Assembly (NCBI RefSeq): GCF_900128985.1 | Contig: NZ_FQUC01000016.1 | Location: 1-64,000, forward strand | Source: Indolivaga macrotermitis | GTDB lineage: Bacteria; Bacteroidota; Bacteroidia; Bacteroidales; Dysgonomonadaceae | Direction of reading: 5' to 3' | DNA: 64,000 bases | Program-made: the position numbers and the translations under genes | Shown here: in pieces, positions 42,620 to 50,517 of the stretch | How positions within the stretch are numbered: position 1 is the first letter of the stretch | Layout: each line of letters starts with the position of its first letter | Notes under the pieces: generated by a model | Seen by the model: the letters and a program-made list of their open reading frames with translations, nothing else | Database searches by the model: none | Told to the model about the DNA's origin: nothing

Positions 42620-42855
42620 TTTTTGAGTTTATTTAATGACTTCCGGCTAAACATTTTTGCGTATTGTACCGTTTATTGAATAAATGATTGTTATATTTGA
42701 CCATACTTAATGCAAGTTGGCAAGCAGGGAAATACATCATTAGGAGATTGTTGTCTATATACTTGAACGTAATATTTAGATGAAAAACAATAAGATAGCT
42801 CCTATATATGCAAAGAATATAATATAGATTGATAACATAATAAAAAGTAAGATTT
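42620..42855. other. Intergenic region with TATATTTG box
   Basis: Together with the terminator this gap is about 300 bases. It contains TATATTTG at 42692-42699, a candidate -7 for the YtxH-like gene with a leader of about 150 bases. No other feature is evident. Confidence 0.45.
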
Positions 42856-43173
42856 ATGAGAAATTTTTTATTAGGATTAGCAGTAGGTGTAGCTGCAGCT
42901 TATGTTGCAACTAAACTCGTTGATGACGAAACTCGTGCCGAATTATGTAAAGAATTAGATGATGCAACAGATAAAGCTAAAGAAAAATTCAGACACGGAG
43001 TAAGTACCGGCCGTGGAAAAGCCCTCCGTATGGGAGTGCGTGCCAGACAGGAATACCGTGCAGGTAAGAAGAAACTAAGCCAGCAGGCCGGTGATTTTGC
43101 AGGTAAGCTGTCGGAAGAATTAGCGGAGCTGGAAGAAAAAGCGAAAGCAAAAGCAGCTGAAGTAAAAGCTTGA
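42856..43173 (+). CDS. YtxH-like stress protein
   Basis: A 105-residue protein with an N-terminal glycine-rich helix (FLLGLAVGVAAAYVATKL, about residues 4-21), then a charged amphipathic helix rich in Lys, Glu and Ala (CKELDDATDKAKEKF, later EELAELEEKAKAKAAEVKA). YtxH-domain proteins are small single-helix-plus-coil stress proteins. It sits 300 bases after the LEA-like lipoprotein, and both are helical, Lys/Glu/Ala-rich proteins, so joint stress expression is plausible. Confidence 0.85.
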   Translation: MRNFLLGLAVGVAAAYVATKLVDDETRAELCKELDDATDKAKEKFRHGVSTGRGKALRMGVRARQEYRAGKKKLSQQAGDFAGKLSEELAELEEKAKAKAAEVKA

Positions 43174-43228
43174 TTGTGAGATTCTATTCCGTTGATAGCG
43201 GGGTAGTGTTTTGAATATATATTATAAG

Positions 43229-43263
43229 AACAGACGGGATAAAAGTATTTGATCCTGTCTGTT
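43229..43263 (+). terminator. Hairpin terminator
   Basis: AACAGACGGGAT (43229-43240) pairs with ATCCTGTCTGTT (43252-43263), with one mismatch, followed by a TTTATTTG stretch. Confidence 0.75.
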
Positions 43264-43298
43264 TTATTTGACTACTATTTGTTGTGATTTTTATTACT

Positions 43299-44183
43299 AT
43301 GGATTCTTTAAATAACACAGATCTTTTAAAAACAGCTTTGGTACTCGAAGGAGGAGCTTTACGCGGAGTTTTTACTTGCGGGGTGCTCGATTGGATGATG
43401 GACAATGATATTCAGTTTCCGTATGTCGTAGGGGTTTCGGCAGGTGCATGTAATGGAGCCTCTTTTATTTCGAGGCAGCGCGGCAGAGCCCGTTACAGTA
43501 ATATAGAGCTGTTGGATAAATACAAATATGTAGGTTTGAAGCATTACATACGGAAACGGAATGTAATGGATTTTGATCTGCTGTTCGACGATTTTCCGAA
43601 CCGTATTCTTCCATTCGATTTCGAAACGTATGGAAATACAAAGACGTGTTTCGAGATGGTTGTCAGCAATTGCCTGACGGGTGAAGCCGAATATATGCAG
43701 GAATACAACGACCATAACCGGTTGCTCGATATACTGAAAGCTTCGAGTAGTATGCCCATTTTTTCGCCTGTAACAGATGTTGATGGGGTACCGATGCTAG
43801 ATGGAGGAGTGTGTGATTCTATTCCCGTAGAACGGGCTTTATCACAAGGGTATCAGAAAATGGTTGTAGTTGTAACCCGAAATAAAGGGTATAGAAAGAA
43901 ATCAGATGGAATAAAGCTGCCTAGTTTGTTTTTTCGTAAATACCCGAAGATGAGGGAGGCTATCAATCAACGTAACGAGATATATAACCACCAGCTGGAT
44001 ATGGTAGAGAGGCTCGAATCTGAAGGGCTTGCAGTGGTGATCAGACCTCTCGAGACAATGACGATCAATAGGATAGAGACCAATACGGAGGTATTGACTC
44101 ACTTCTATAATCACGGTTATGATTGTGCTGCTATAGCATTTAGGGATATCGCTGTTCTAAATTCCTCAGTAAGCAAATTCTGA
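43299..44183 (+). CDS. Patatin-like phospholipase (YjjU type)
   Basis: A 294-residue serine lipase-fold protein. The oxyanion loop LEGGALRGVFTCGVLD, the nucleophile elbow VGVSAGACNG (Ser in GVSAG) and the catalytic Asp in LDGGVCDSIPVERA complete the Ser-Asp dyad. The C-terminal half matches the YjjU/DUF6363-type patatin group (YNHQLDMVERLE, then VIRPLETMTINRIETN). Such enzymes cleave acyl chains from membrane lipids or similar substrates; the exact substrate is unknown. ATG 43299 was preferred because the five-codon extension upstream lacks support. Confidence 0.9.
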   Translation: MDSLNNTDLLKTALVLEGGALRGVFTCGVLDWMMDNDIQFPYVVGVSAGACNGASFISRQRGRARYSNIELLDKYKYVGLKHYIRKRNVMDFDLLFDDFPNRILPFDFETYGNTKTCFEMVVSNCLTGEAEYMQEYNDHNRLLDILKASSSMPIFSPVTDVDGVPMLDGGVCDSIPVERALSQGYQKMVVVVTRNKGYRKKSDGIKLPSLFFRKYPKMREAINQRNEIYNHQLDMVERLESEGLAVVIRPLETMTINRIETNTEVLTHFYNHGYDCAAIAFRDIAVLNSSVSKF

Positions 44184-44384
44184 GAGGAATTTTACGTAAA
44201 GACTCCAAAGGAAGACCAAAATTGCAATTTTAATCCCGGTACCTACTATTATAGCACCTGCTATTTTCAGATTTTTGTGTTCTTTAGCAAAAGCTACTGC
44301 GAGAGTTATTATTCCGCCTAATGTGATAATAGCACAAATTGCATAATAGAAGTAAAAGGCGTAATCTAAGGCTTGAGTTTCCAT
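44166..44384 (-). CDS. Small two-helix membrane protein
   Basis: A 72-residue protein with two hydrophobic helices (about residues 8-33 and 40-65) separated by AKEHKNLK. There are no recognisable motifs. Its 3' end overlaps the patatin gene by 18 bases on the opposite strand. It lies 30 bases downstream of the GNAT gene at 44414, so the two may share a transcript. Coding status is supported by the protein-like residue mix and a clean frame. Confidence 0.6.
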   Translation of the reverse strand: METQALDYAFYFYYAICAIITLGGIITLAVAFAKEHKNLKIAGAIIVGTGIKIAILVFLWSLYVKFLSEFAY

Positions 44385-44413
44385 GTTCTGATAATTTAAG
44401 ATGATGGTAAATG

Positions 44414-44842
44414 TTAATGGTTTATACCCTTGGCAAAAAACTTACGTGCTTCTTTGTAGCCTTGCCTTTCGTAAAACCGGTGAGCATCGGTACGGGTTTC
44501 CCTGCTGAATACATTTATTGAAGAACAGCCTTTGTTTTTAGCTGTCTGATATGCAAACTCTTCCATCTGTTTACCGATTCCTTTGCCACGGGTACTACTG
44601 TCAACGACAAAATAACCTATTTCGCAAAAATCGCCGTCAAAAGCCAGCTGTAACGAATAGTGTAAGGTAATAAAAGCCTCAACTTTTCCGTTTTCGGTGT
44701 ACACAAATACTTCATCGGACTCGGATTCTAAAAGTTTTTCGAGCCTTTCTTTTATAATTTCCACAGGATATTCGTACCCCAGTTGGTCTAACAAATCTTT
44801 TATAATGCTGCAATCGGCAGCCCATGCATTGCGTATCGGCAT
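44414..44842 (-). CDS. GNAT-family N-acetyltransferase
   Basis: A 142-residue GNAT acetyltransferase. The acetyl-CoA binding loop is SSTRGKGIGKQMEEFAY (R-x-x-G-x-G/A pattern), preceded by strands EAFITLHYSLQLAF and CEIGYFVVD. The C-terminal HRFYERQGYKEARKFF, with the usual FYxxxGY motif, completes the fold. Substrate unknown; could be an amino acid, a peptide amine or a small molecule. The complete domain is present, and the length is typical. Confidence 0.92.
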   Translation of the reverse strand: MPIRNAWAADCSIIKDLLDQLGYEYPVEIIKERLEKLLESESDEVFVYTENGKVEAFITLHYSLQLAFDGDFCEIGYFVVDSSTRGKGIGKQMEEFAYQTAKNKGCSSINVFSRETRTDAHRFYERQGYKEARKFFAKGINH

Positions 44843-44993
44843 TGTTGTATGGTATGCATTAAATATTATCCGATAAATATACGAAAAAAATAAAAAGGCT
44901 GTATTTATGATAATTGGAGCGTTATAGATTTTGATTATTATGGCTTCGATTAAATAGATAGAATGTTTTGAACATTTTCTGACCGAATATGTT

Positions 44994-45001
44994 TATATTT
45001 G
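44994..45001 (+). promoter_or_regulatory. TATATTTG box of the Dps-like gene
   Basis: Matches TAnnTTTG, 32 bases before the ATG at 45034. A TTTTG at 44966-44970 lies upstream with a longer than ideal spacing. Confidence 0.6.
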
Positions 45002-45033
45002 TACAAGAAACAAAAATTTAAAAACAAAAAGCT

Positions 45034-45441
45034 ATGAGTACAACAACATTGAAGAAAACAGAAGGAATCACAGCTACCACTAAAGAAGTAGGAGCATTTG
45101 TAGGACAAGTCTTTGGATTTAACAACAGTCTTAAATTGTATCACTGGCATGTAACCGGTGTAGCTAGCTACGCTCAACACATTGCTATTGATCAGGCTCT
45201 TGAAGATCTGTCTGAAGCTACTGACCGTTTGGTAGAAACTACTTATGCGTTGGCTGGTGATTTAACTATTGTTATTCCGGAAACAAAAACACCGGGTGAT
45301 CTTGTTAAGCATATTTCTGCATTTTATGATGTAGTAGAAGATGGCCGTAAATATTTTACAGAAGCATTTACACAAGCTATCATAGATGATTACGAAGAAG
45401 CTCTTCAACAATTACTATATAGAGTGAAAAGATTACAATAA
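45034..45441 (+). CDS. Dps/ferritin-like four-helix protein (DUF5856 type)
   Basis: A 135-residue helical protein resembling the Dps-ferritin superfamily. LKLYHWHVTGVASYAQHIAIDQALEDLSEATDRLVETTYAL has the H-W/H-x-x-x-H pattern of Dps ferroxidase helices, with D and E six or seven residues on. Further helices follow to the basic end LLYRVKRLQ. It is shorter than classical Dps (about 160 residues), and the C-terminal helices look compact. Iron storage or DNA protection under stress is the likely role, by analogy. A strong promoter and terminator surround it. Confidence 0.75.
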   Translation: MSTTTLKKTEGITATTKEVGAFVGQVFGFNNSLKLYHWHVTGVASYAQHIAIDQALEDLSEATDRLVETTYALAGDLTIVIPETKTPGDLVKHISAFYDVVEDGRKYFTEAFTQAIIDDYEEALQQLLYRVKRLQ

Positions 45442-45467
45442 GGTGTATTTGTTACACTCTTATAATA

Positions 45468-45495
45468 AAGGTCTTAGCGATTCAGCTAAGACCTT
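45468..45495 (+). terminator. Terminator of the Dps-like gene
   Basis: AAGGTCTTAGC (45468-45478) pairs with GCTAAGACCTT (45485-45495), followed by a long T-run. Confidence 0.9.
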
Positions 45496-45602
45496 TTTTT
45501 TACATTATGTGTAAATGTGAAAAAAAGTTATAAACGCAAATGTACCCTAGTTATTAAATTCTAAAATGTCGTAATAACACAAGAGTTCGGTGTCATATCA
45601 CA

Positions 45603-45610
45603 TATATTTG
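45603..45610 (+). promoter_or_regulatory. TATATTTG box of a candidate ncRNA
   Basis: Matches TAnnTTTG in a gap with no coding frame; transcription would start near 45617. Confidence 0.55.
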
Positions 45611-45616
45611 TAATCT

Positions 45617-45850
45617 AAAAATAGAGTTGTTGTAGAATTTTTTCCTAATTATCATTTAACTATGAAAAACACATAGAATAGTTAGCACTAGTTATGGAAA
45701 ATACCTGGGCGCATTTCTTCTCTAATGTGGAATAAAGTCTTTAGATATGTTTATGTTTTGCGTAGATAGCGATCACAGACTATTTGTGTAAAGGAGAAGA
45801 CTAGGTATTTATGACAACAGGTTGTAGTGATTACAACCTGTTGTTCTTTT
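45617..45850 (+). ncRNA. Structured ncRNA candidate, possibly 6S-like
   Basis: About 230 bases between a promoter box and a terminator, with no coding frame. Distant segments pair into one long interrupted hairpin: TGTTGT (45628-45633) with ACAACA (45814-45819), CCTA (45644-45647) with TAGG (45802-45805), ACACA-TAG-AATAGT (45669-45682, TAG bulged) with ACTATTTGTGT (45779-45789), and GCGCA (45709-45713) with TGCGT (45759-45763, one wobble). A long hairpin with large internal loops of about 200 nt resembles 6S RNA, which inhibits RNA polymerase. No sequence signature was recognised, so 6S is a guess. The closing pair competes with the terminator stem. Confidence 0.45.
45814..45844 (+). terminator. 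Terminator of the candidate ncRNA
   Basis: ACAACAGGTTGTA (45814-45826) pairs perfectly with TACAACCTGTTGT (45832-45844), followed by TCTTTTG. Confidence 0.85.
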
Positions 45851-45908
45851 GTTCAATACTTTACCCCGATAAATGGGTTATAGTTGCCTGCTGTAGCCAA
45901 AAAAGCAC

Positions 45909-45916
45909 TATATTTG
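45909..45916 (+). promoter_or_regulatory. TATATTTG box of the histidine phosphatase gene
   Basis: Matches TAnnTTTG, implying a leader of about 150 bases to the ATG at 46073. Confidence 0.5.
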
Positions 45917-46072
45917 TGTTGGTTATCCATTGTGCTCAATTGTTTTGACTGCATTGCGGTAAAAAGTAAGTAGCTAGAGTTCTTGTCCGGAAGTACAACT
46001 GTCTGATTCTTTTGGCACCGGACTAATTAATTAGGAGGTTTTAAAACCTAAGTTTTCTATTACAAATTTAAT

Positions 46073-46780
46073 ATGGCATCTACAATTACATTTTATATTG
46101 CCCGTCATGGCAAAACATTGATGAATACACTCGATAAAGTTCAGGGATGGTGCGATTCTCCTCTGACAGAAGAGGGAATAAAGGTTGCGGAATATCTCGG
46201 AAAAGGTTTTGGAGATTTGCATTTCGATGCTGCTTATTGCAGTGACCTGAGGCGTACACGCCAAACTGCTCGGATAGTATTGGAGTCGAAAGGTCAGCCA
46301 AACCTGTCTGTTACCGAGAAATACGGATTCAGGGAAGCTTGTTTTGGCAGTTACGAAGCAGGATACAATCAAAAAATGTGGAGAGATGCAGCTTTGTATA
46401 TGCATTATACCGGTATAGAGGAAATGTATAATGATATTTTTTCGGGCAGGGCATCACACAGTGATACTCTCGATACTATCAATAAACTGGATACAATGGG
46501 GCTTGCCGAAAGTTTTGTACAGGTTGAAGAACGGGCACAGGCGGCGCTCAAGGAAATTGCAATACACGAGTCGGTCGAAGGACGAGACAAGAATATCCTG
46601 ATAATAGCTCACGGTATGAGTATCATCTGTTTGTTGCACAATTTGGGAGGAAAGGACTTGTTGACCGGAGCGCTTGATAATGCAGCCGTGTGTAAAGTAA
46701 CCTATTCCGAAGGTAATTTTACAGTTCATGCCATGGGAGATATGAGTTACGTAGTTCGTGGTAAAGAGCTCATTTGGTAA
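46073..46780 (+). CDS. Histidine phosphatase family protein
   Basis: A 235-residue enzyme with the phosphoglycerate-mutase-like fold. The phosphoenzyme motif FYIARHGKT (His 12), the following DSPLTEEGIKVAEYLG, a second SDLRRTRQTARI Arg-rich motif, and late IIAHGMSIICLL with the second catalytic His are all present. It could dephosphorylate small metabolites, such as alpha-ribazole phosphate or sugar phosphates; the substrate is undefined. It ends 20 bases before the DUF2807 lipoprotein, and the four genes from here to 48504 run in the same direction with short gaps. Confidence 0.93.
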   Translation: MASTITFYIARHGKTLMNTLDKVQGWCDSPLTEEGIKVAEYLGKGFGDLHFDAAYCSDLRRTRQTARIVLESKGQPNLSVTEKYGFREACFGSYEAGYNQKMWRDAALYMHYTGIEEMYNDIFSGRASHSDTLDTINKLDTMGLAESFVQVEERAQAALKEIAIHESVEGRDKNILIIAHGMSIICLLHNLGGKDLLTGALDNAAVCKVTYSEGNFTVHAMGDMSYVVRGKELIW

Positions 46781-46800
46781 TGATTTTAAAAGTATACAAT

Positions 46801-47523
46801 ATGGATAAGATAATACGCGTATTTACATATAGCTGCTGTATGGCAGCATTGCTATTGGTTTCATGTAAAGGAAAAACCGTTCAGGGCGATGGTAATGTGG
46901 TATCGCACGAAATAGCTATCGATATCTATAACGAAATAAAAGTCGAAGGTGCTATAGATGTAGTATATGAAGCAAAACCCGATGAGGCTGCTTACCTGAG
47001 AGTGGAGGCTGATGACAATATAATTCCGTTGATAGATATTAAAACAAAGGGAAGGACTCTCGAAATAAAATCGAAGGAAAGCATCAATCCCAGTCGTTTT
47101 ATTGTCTATACTAATTCACCAAGCCTGAAGTATATAGAGAGTAAAGGAGCTTCGCATATTAATTTGCGCGGATCTATTGCAGGCACTCAGTTGAAAGTGG
47201 AAATGAAAGGCGTTGGAAACTTTTCGGCTGAAAACCTGATTTACGAGAAGGCTGAGTTCAAGCTTCAGGGAGCCAACGAAATGACTATTGCCGGACAATG
47301 CCATAAAGCTAAGTTCGAGCTGAGTGGAACGGGTGATATTAAAGCTGTGAATATGGCTGTTGATGAACTGGAATGTAATCTCAGTGGTAGTGGGAATATG
47401 GCTGTGAATGCTGTCGAAAAGATGAGTGTCGAAATAAAAGGAAAAGGGAATATCTCTTATACCGGTAACCCTCAGATAGCCAAGCAAAAAATAAAAGGTG
47501 CAGGCTCGGTGAAAGTGTTATAA
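46801..47523 (+). CDS. DUF2807 (head GIN domain) lipoprotein
   Basis: A 240-residue lipoprotein. The signal segment ends LLLVSCKG (Cys 21). The body is a beta-solenoid of short repeats: IYNEIKVEGAIDVVYEAKPD, LEIKSKESINPSRFIVYTNSPS, then repeated Gly-Asn-x turns (GVGNFSAENL, LSGTGDIKAVNM, LSGSGNMAVNAV, IKGKGNISYTG) typical of the putative auto-transporter adhesin head GIN domain. The family is common in Bacteroidetes envelopes. ATG 46801 starts the signal peptide; an ORF extension upstream lacks one. Confidence 0.9.
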   Translation: MDKIIRVFTYSCCMAALLLVSCKGKTVQGDGNVVSHEIAIDIYNEIKVEGAIDVVYEAKPDEAAYLRVEADDNIIPLIDIKTKGRTLEIKSKESINPSRFIVYTNSPSLKYIESKGASHINLRGSIAGTQLKVEMKGVGNFSAENLIYEKAEFKLQGANEMTIAGQCHKAKFELSGTGDIKAVNMAVDELECNLSGSGNMAVNAVEKMSVEIKGKGNISYTGNPQIAKQKIKGAGSVKVL

Positions 47524-47547
47524 AAGAACTCTGAGAACAAATAGCTT

Positions 47548-47799
47548 ATGGAGGATATTCTGGACGAAGTGTTTGATCTGGCCGGAGATATTACGGATGG
47601 CGTAGACATTATCCCCGGAAATGGACGAGGTTCGTCCGGCGATGATGACGATGAGTTTAAAGATAAAAAAGATAAGCCAGAAAGTAAAACGAAAAAATCG
47701 GCAGCTTCAGTTGTCGATTTCCTTGTTTCCGCCGGATTGATCATTATTGGTCTTGTGTTGGCAGGTGCAATAGGAGCTTACATATATCTGATGATATAA
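47548..47799 (+). CDS. Small C-terminally anchored acidic protein
   Basis: An 83-residue protein with a Glu/Asp-rich start (MEDILDEVFDLAGDITDGVD), a Gly/Asp/Lys low-complexity middle (SSGDDDDEFKDKKDKPESK) and one C-terminal transmembrane helix (about residues 57-81). It is a tail-anchored membrane protein with the N-terminus in the cytoplasm. It lies 24 bases after the DUF2807 gene and 15 bases before the HAD gene, inside a same-strand run. No family recognised. Confidence 0.75.
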   Translation: MEDILDEVFDLAGDITDGVDIIPGNGRGSSGDDDDEFKDKKDKPESKTKKSAASVVDFLVSAGLIIIGLVLAGAIGAYIYLMI

Positions 47800-47814
47800 C
47801 GATAAAGTTAAAAA

Positions 47815-48504
47815 ATGAAAGATATACAAATTATAGGGTTTGATGCAGATGATACTCTCTGGGTGAATCAGACCTATTTTGATGAAGCTGAATATAAATT
47901 CAGGGAATTGCTGTCGGATTACTTGCCTTTTGAGCAGATTTCGGGAGAACTGCTTAAAATAGAGATACAAAATATGCCTTTGCTCGGATTCGGGGTTAAG
48001 GCTTTTACTATTTCGATGATCGAGGCTGCGCTGAAAATATCAGAAAATAAAATCTCACATGAAGCTTTATCCCAAATAGTGGAAATAGGGAAAGGGATTA
48101 TGCAAAAACCTGTAGAGTTGCTCGATGGGGTAGAGCATGTACTTACACGGCTCAACGGACGTTATAAGCTGGTTGTAGTGACCAAAGGAGATTTGCTCGA
48201 TCAGGAGAGGAAGCTGAAGGGCTCGGCGCTCGAACATTTTTTTCATCACGTGGAGATTGTAAGCGATAAACAAAAAGACGATTACAGTAAATTATTGAAA
48301 CAGTTGGATTGCCATCCCGATAATTTCCTGATGATAGGCAATTCGATGAAGTCCGATATTGTGCCCGTACTCGATATAGGGGCGCATGCCGCTTATGTGC
48401 CATTCCATAGCACATGGGCGCATGAGGCTACTGAGCAAAAGGTTTTTAATCCGCGTCTTATCCGTATAGATACTATTGCCGAAATACTGCCATATCTCGA
48501 ATAA
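47815..48504 (+). CDS. HAD-superfamily hydrolase
   Basis: A 229-residue phosphatase-fold protein. Motif I is GFDADDTLW (nucleophile D10, acid D12), motif II is VVTKGD, motif III uses K in DKQKDDY, and motif IV is MIGNSMKSDI. A helical cap lies between motifs I and II (about residues 15-100). HAD enzymes of this type hydrolyse phosphate esters of small metabolites; the substrate is unknown. It is last in the run beginning at 46073. Confidence 0.93.
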   Translation: MKDIQIIGFDADDTLWVNQTYFDEAEYKFRELLSDYLPFEQISGELLKIEIQNMPLLGFGVKAFTISMIEAALKISENKISHEALSQIVEIGKGIMQKPVELLDGVEHVLTRLNGRYKLVVVTKGDLLDQERKLKGSALEHFFHHVEIVSDKQKDDYSKLLKQLDCHPDNFLMIGNSMKSDIVPVLDIGAHAAYVPFHSTWAHEATEQKVFNPRLIRIDTIAEILPYLE

Positions 48505-48539
48505 AGGGGTAGGGTGAAGGTGGTTCTGTACTTTTTTTG

Positions 48540-48763
48540 TACTTTTGCCAGACGATGAACTTTGTTAGCACTAAATACCATACAGAATACAGGCCGTTTG
48601 GCTGGAAAGCCTGGCGGATGCTGCAGGGACCTGCTTATACAGCAGACTAGACTTACTATACCTCACCAAACTATATCCTTTTATTAAGTGTTTTATTTCA
48701 GAATATGTTACTTCCATACTGTTTGATCGTGTGGCATGTATCATTATTTAATCCGGTATAAGT
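48540..48763 (+). promoter_or_regulatory. Promoter and structured leader of nhaA
   Basis: TACTTTTG at 48540-48547 fits TAnnTTTG and would give a leader of about 210 bases. The leader can form two alternative hairpins around 48590-48617: CAGGC (48590-48594) with GCCTG (48609-48613), or CCG plus GGCT (48594-48596, 48600-48603) with AGCC plus CGG (48608-48611, 48615-48617) enclosing a GGAA loop. A second hairpin has GCTG (48620-48623) with CAGC (48640-48643). Mutually exclusive stems suggest a switch, but no known riboswitch consensus was recognised. Confidence 0.4.
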
Positions 48764-50095
48764 ATGAAGACTACCCGTAAACCTTTTAATTATTCATTTT
48801 TGAGTTTCTTCCGGCATAATGTAAACGGAGGAATGTTACTTATGATCACGGCTGTTTTGGCAATGGTCATAGCCAATTCGGCATGGAGTGAGTGGTATAC
48901 CGAATTTTGGAGCTATCCGATATCGTTACAGATAGGCAGTTTTAATCTATTCAGTCACCACGGAGCGCCGCTTACCCTTGCAGCTTTTATTAATGACGCT
49001 TTGATGGCGATATTTTTCTTCCATGTAGGGCTGGAGGTGAAGCGTGAGATTCTGGTCGGTGAGTTATCGTCTCTCTCTAAAGCTTCTTTGCCTGTAGTTG
49101 CAGCAATCGGGGGGATGGTTGTGCCCGTGTTGGTTTACCTGTTCATTGCAGGAGATGATCCCGGATCGCGAGGGGCCGCTATTCCTATGGCTACCGATAT
49201 AGCCTTTTCACTGGGCGTATTAAGCCTTCTGGGTTCGCGTGTTCCTATGAGCCTCAAGATATTTCTGATGGCTTTTGCCGTAGTCGATGATATAGGTGGT
49301 ATCTTAGTGATAGCTATTTTTTATTCGTCGCATCTCGATGTCACTTATCTGGCTGCTGCTATGGGACTGTTTCTGGTGTTGTGTGTAGCTAATTATAAGA
49401 ATGTAAGCTCTATTGCGCTCTATGTGTTGATAGGGATCGGTATTTGGTATTTATTTCTGCAATCAGGTGTACATAGTACTATAGCCGGGGTGTTGGTTGC
49501 GTTTTCTATTCCGGCACGTCCCAAGTTACGCATAGGTAAATATATCGATAGGATACGAACCAGTATCGATGCTTTTCCCAGAGATATGGATTCGGATCAG
49601 ATATTGTCGAAAGACCAGATCAGTGAACTTAAAAATATCGAAGCGGCATCTAATAAAGTGATTTCTCCCCTTCAGTTTATCGAAGACCGTCTGCATGGAG
49701 TTGTTAATTATTTTATTATGCCCGTATTTGCCTTTGTCAATGCAGGTATTGTTTTCGAAGGCAACCTTCTCGATTCGTTAGGGCCTGTTACTTATGCCGT
49801 GTTGGCTGGGCTGGTCCTTGGTAAGTTTGTAGGGATCTTTGCTTTCACATGGATAGCTGTGAGTTTTAAGTTTGTAGCATTGCCTGATGGCTGTCGCTGG
49901 AAAGAGATTCTGGGAGTATCGTTTCTCGGAGGTATTGGCTTTACAGTGTCGTTGTTTATAGCTAACCTGTCGTTTGGATCGGCCCATCCAGATCTGTTAA
50001 ACGAGGCGAAAATGGGAATTGTTGCCGGAACTTTGGTTGCCGGAATTTTGGGCTATCTGATTTTGTCCAGATCGTTGCCTGCAAAGGGGAAATAG
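48764..50095 (+). CDS. nhaA: Na+/H+ antiporter NhaA
   Basis: A 443-residue inner-membrane antiporter that exports sodium or lithium in exchange for protons. It has about twelve helices. The functional acids equivalent to E. coli D133, D163 and D164 are visible as D145 (ATDIAFSLG) and D175/D176 (FAVVDDIGG), and the AIFFFHVGLEVKREI and GIGFTVSLFI segments are in place. It has a hydrophilic insert (about 258-300, FPRDMDSDQILSKDQ) longer than in E. coli, common in Bacteroidetes homologs. It is a single gene between a structured leader and a strong terminator. Confidence 0.95.
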   Translation: MKTTRKPFNYSFLSFFRHNVNGGMLLMITAVLAMVIANSAWSEWYTEFWSYPISLQIGSFNLFSHHGAPLTLAAFINDALMAIFFFHVGLEVKREILVGELSSLSKASLPVVAAIGGMVVPVLVYLFIAGDDPGSRGAAIPMATDIAFSLGVLSLLGSRVPMSLKIFLMAFAVVDDIGGILVIAIFYSSHLDVTYLAAAMGLFLVLCVANYKNVSSIALYVLIGIGIWYLFLQSGVHSTIAGVLVAFSIPARPKLRIGKYIDRIRTSIDAFPRDMDSDQILSKDQISELKNIEAASNKVISPLQFIEDRLHGVVNYFIMPVFAFVNAGIVFEGNLLDSLGPVTYAVLAGLVLGKFVGIFAFTWIAVSFKFVALPDGCRWKEILGVSFLGGIGFTVSLFIANLSFGSAHPDLLNEAKMGIVAGTLVAGILGYLILSRSLPAKGK

Positions 50096-50133
50096 ATATA
50101 GAAAAAATGTTTAATCGAAAAAATTTATAAAGA

Positions 50134-50171
50134 GGCAAGTGCGAAAAATATAGTGCATTTTCGCACTTGTC
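50134..50171. terminator. Hairpin terminator of nhaA
   Basis: GGCAAGTGCGAAAA (50134-50147) pairs with TTTTCGCACTTGTC (50158-50171), with one wobble, followed by TTTTG. It lies between convergent genes. Confidence 0.9.
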
Positions 50172-50184
50172 TTTTGTTGTAATT

Positions 50185-50517
50185 TTATTCTGTAAGATCG
50201 CTGATTTCTGCTATCGGACCGTTTGCTTTAACGGATGTAATACCGTTTTCACGCCCCGAAGTACTTTCGTACATTTGGCTTGTTCCTATCACCTGACCGT
50301 TGGTCGCTTTCAGGTTGAAGTAGTATTTACCGTTAGACGAGTCTTTCTTTTCGTAACGCGAATCTTCCGGACTATTCTTTTTTACTGATTCTATCCCATT
50401 GATACAGTTTGCTTTAGTCGTGTATCCTTCACTAGTAAGTATAACTTGTCCGTTGCCAGCTTTGAGATTAAACTGAAACTCTCCATTCTTTCTTGTTGTG
50501 ATTTCAAATTTTGCCAT
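50185..50517 (-). CDS. DUF1508 (YegP-like) repeat protein
   Basis: A 110-residue protein of two tandem DUF1508 units of about 50 residues. Each has an F-x-F-N-L-K-A-x-N-G-Q-V-I-x-(T)-S-x-x-Y pattern (GEFQFNLKAGNGQVILTSEGY and GKYYFNLKATNGQVIGTSQMY), followed by N-G-I-x-S-V-K. YegP-like proteins are small, beta-rich, cytoplasmic and of unclear function, often abundant under stress. Single gene; the convergent nhaA terminator serves both. Confidence 0.93.
   Translation of the reverse strand: MAKFEITTRKNGEFQFNLKAGNGQVILTSEGYTTKANCINGIESVKKNSPEDSRYEKKDSSNGKYYFNLKATNGQVIGTSQMYESTSGRENGITSVKANGPIAEISDLTE

Noticed and set aside
42175-42654. 159-codon minus-strand frame opposite the LEA-like gene
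   Set aside because: Its Phe/Ser/Cys-rich composition is the complement of Lys/Ala repeats; no independent support.
48590-48643. Fluoride or sodium riboswitch in the nhaA leader
   Set aside because: The conserved fluoride-switch core was not found, and I cannot match any known class; only the visible stems are claimed.
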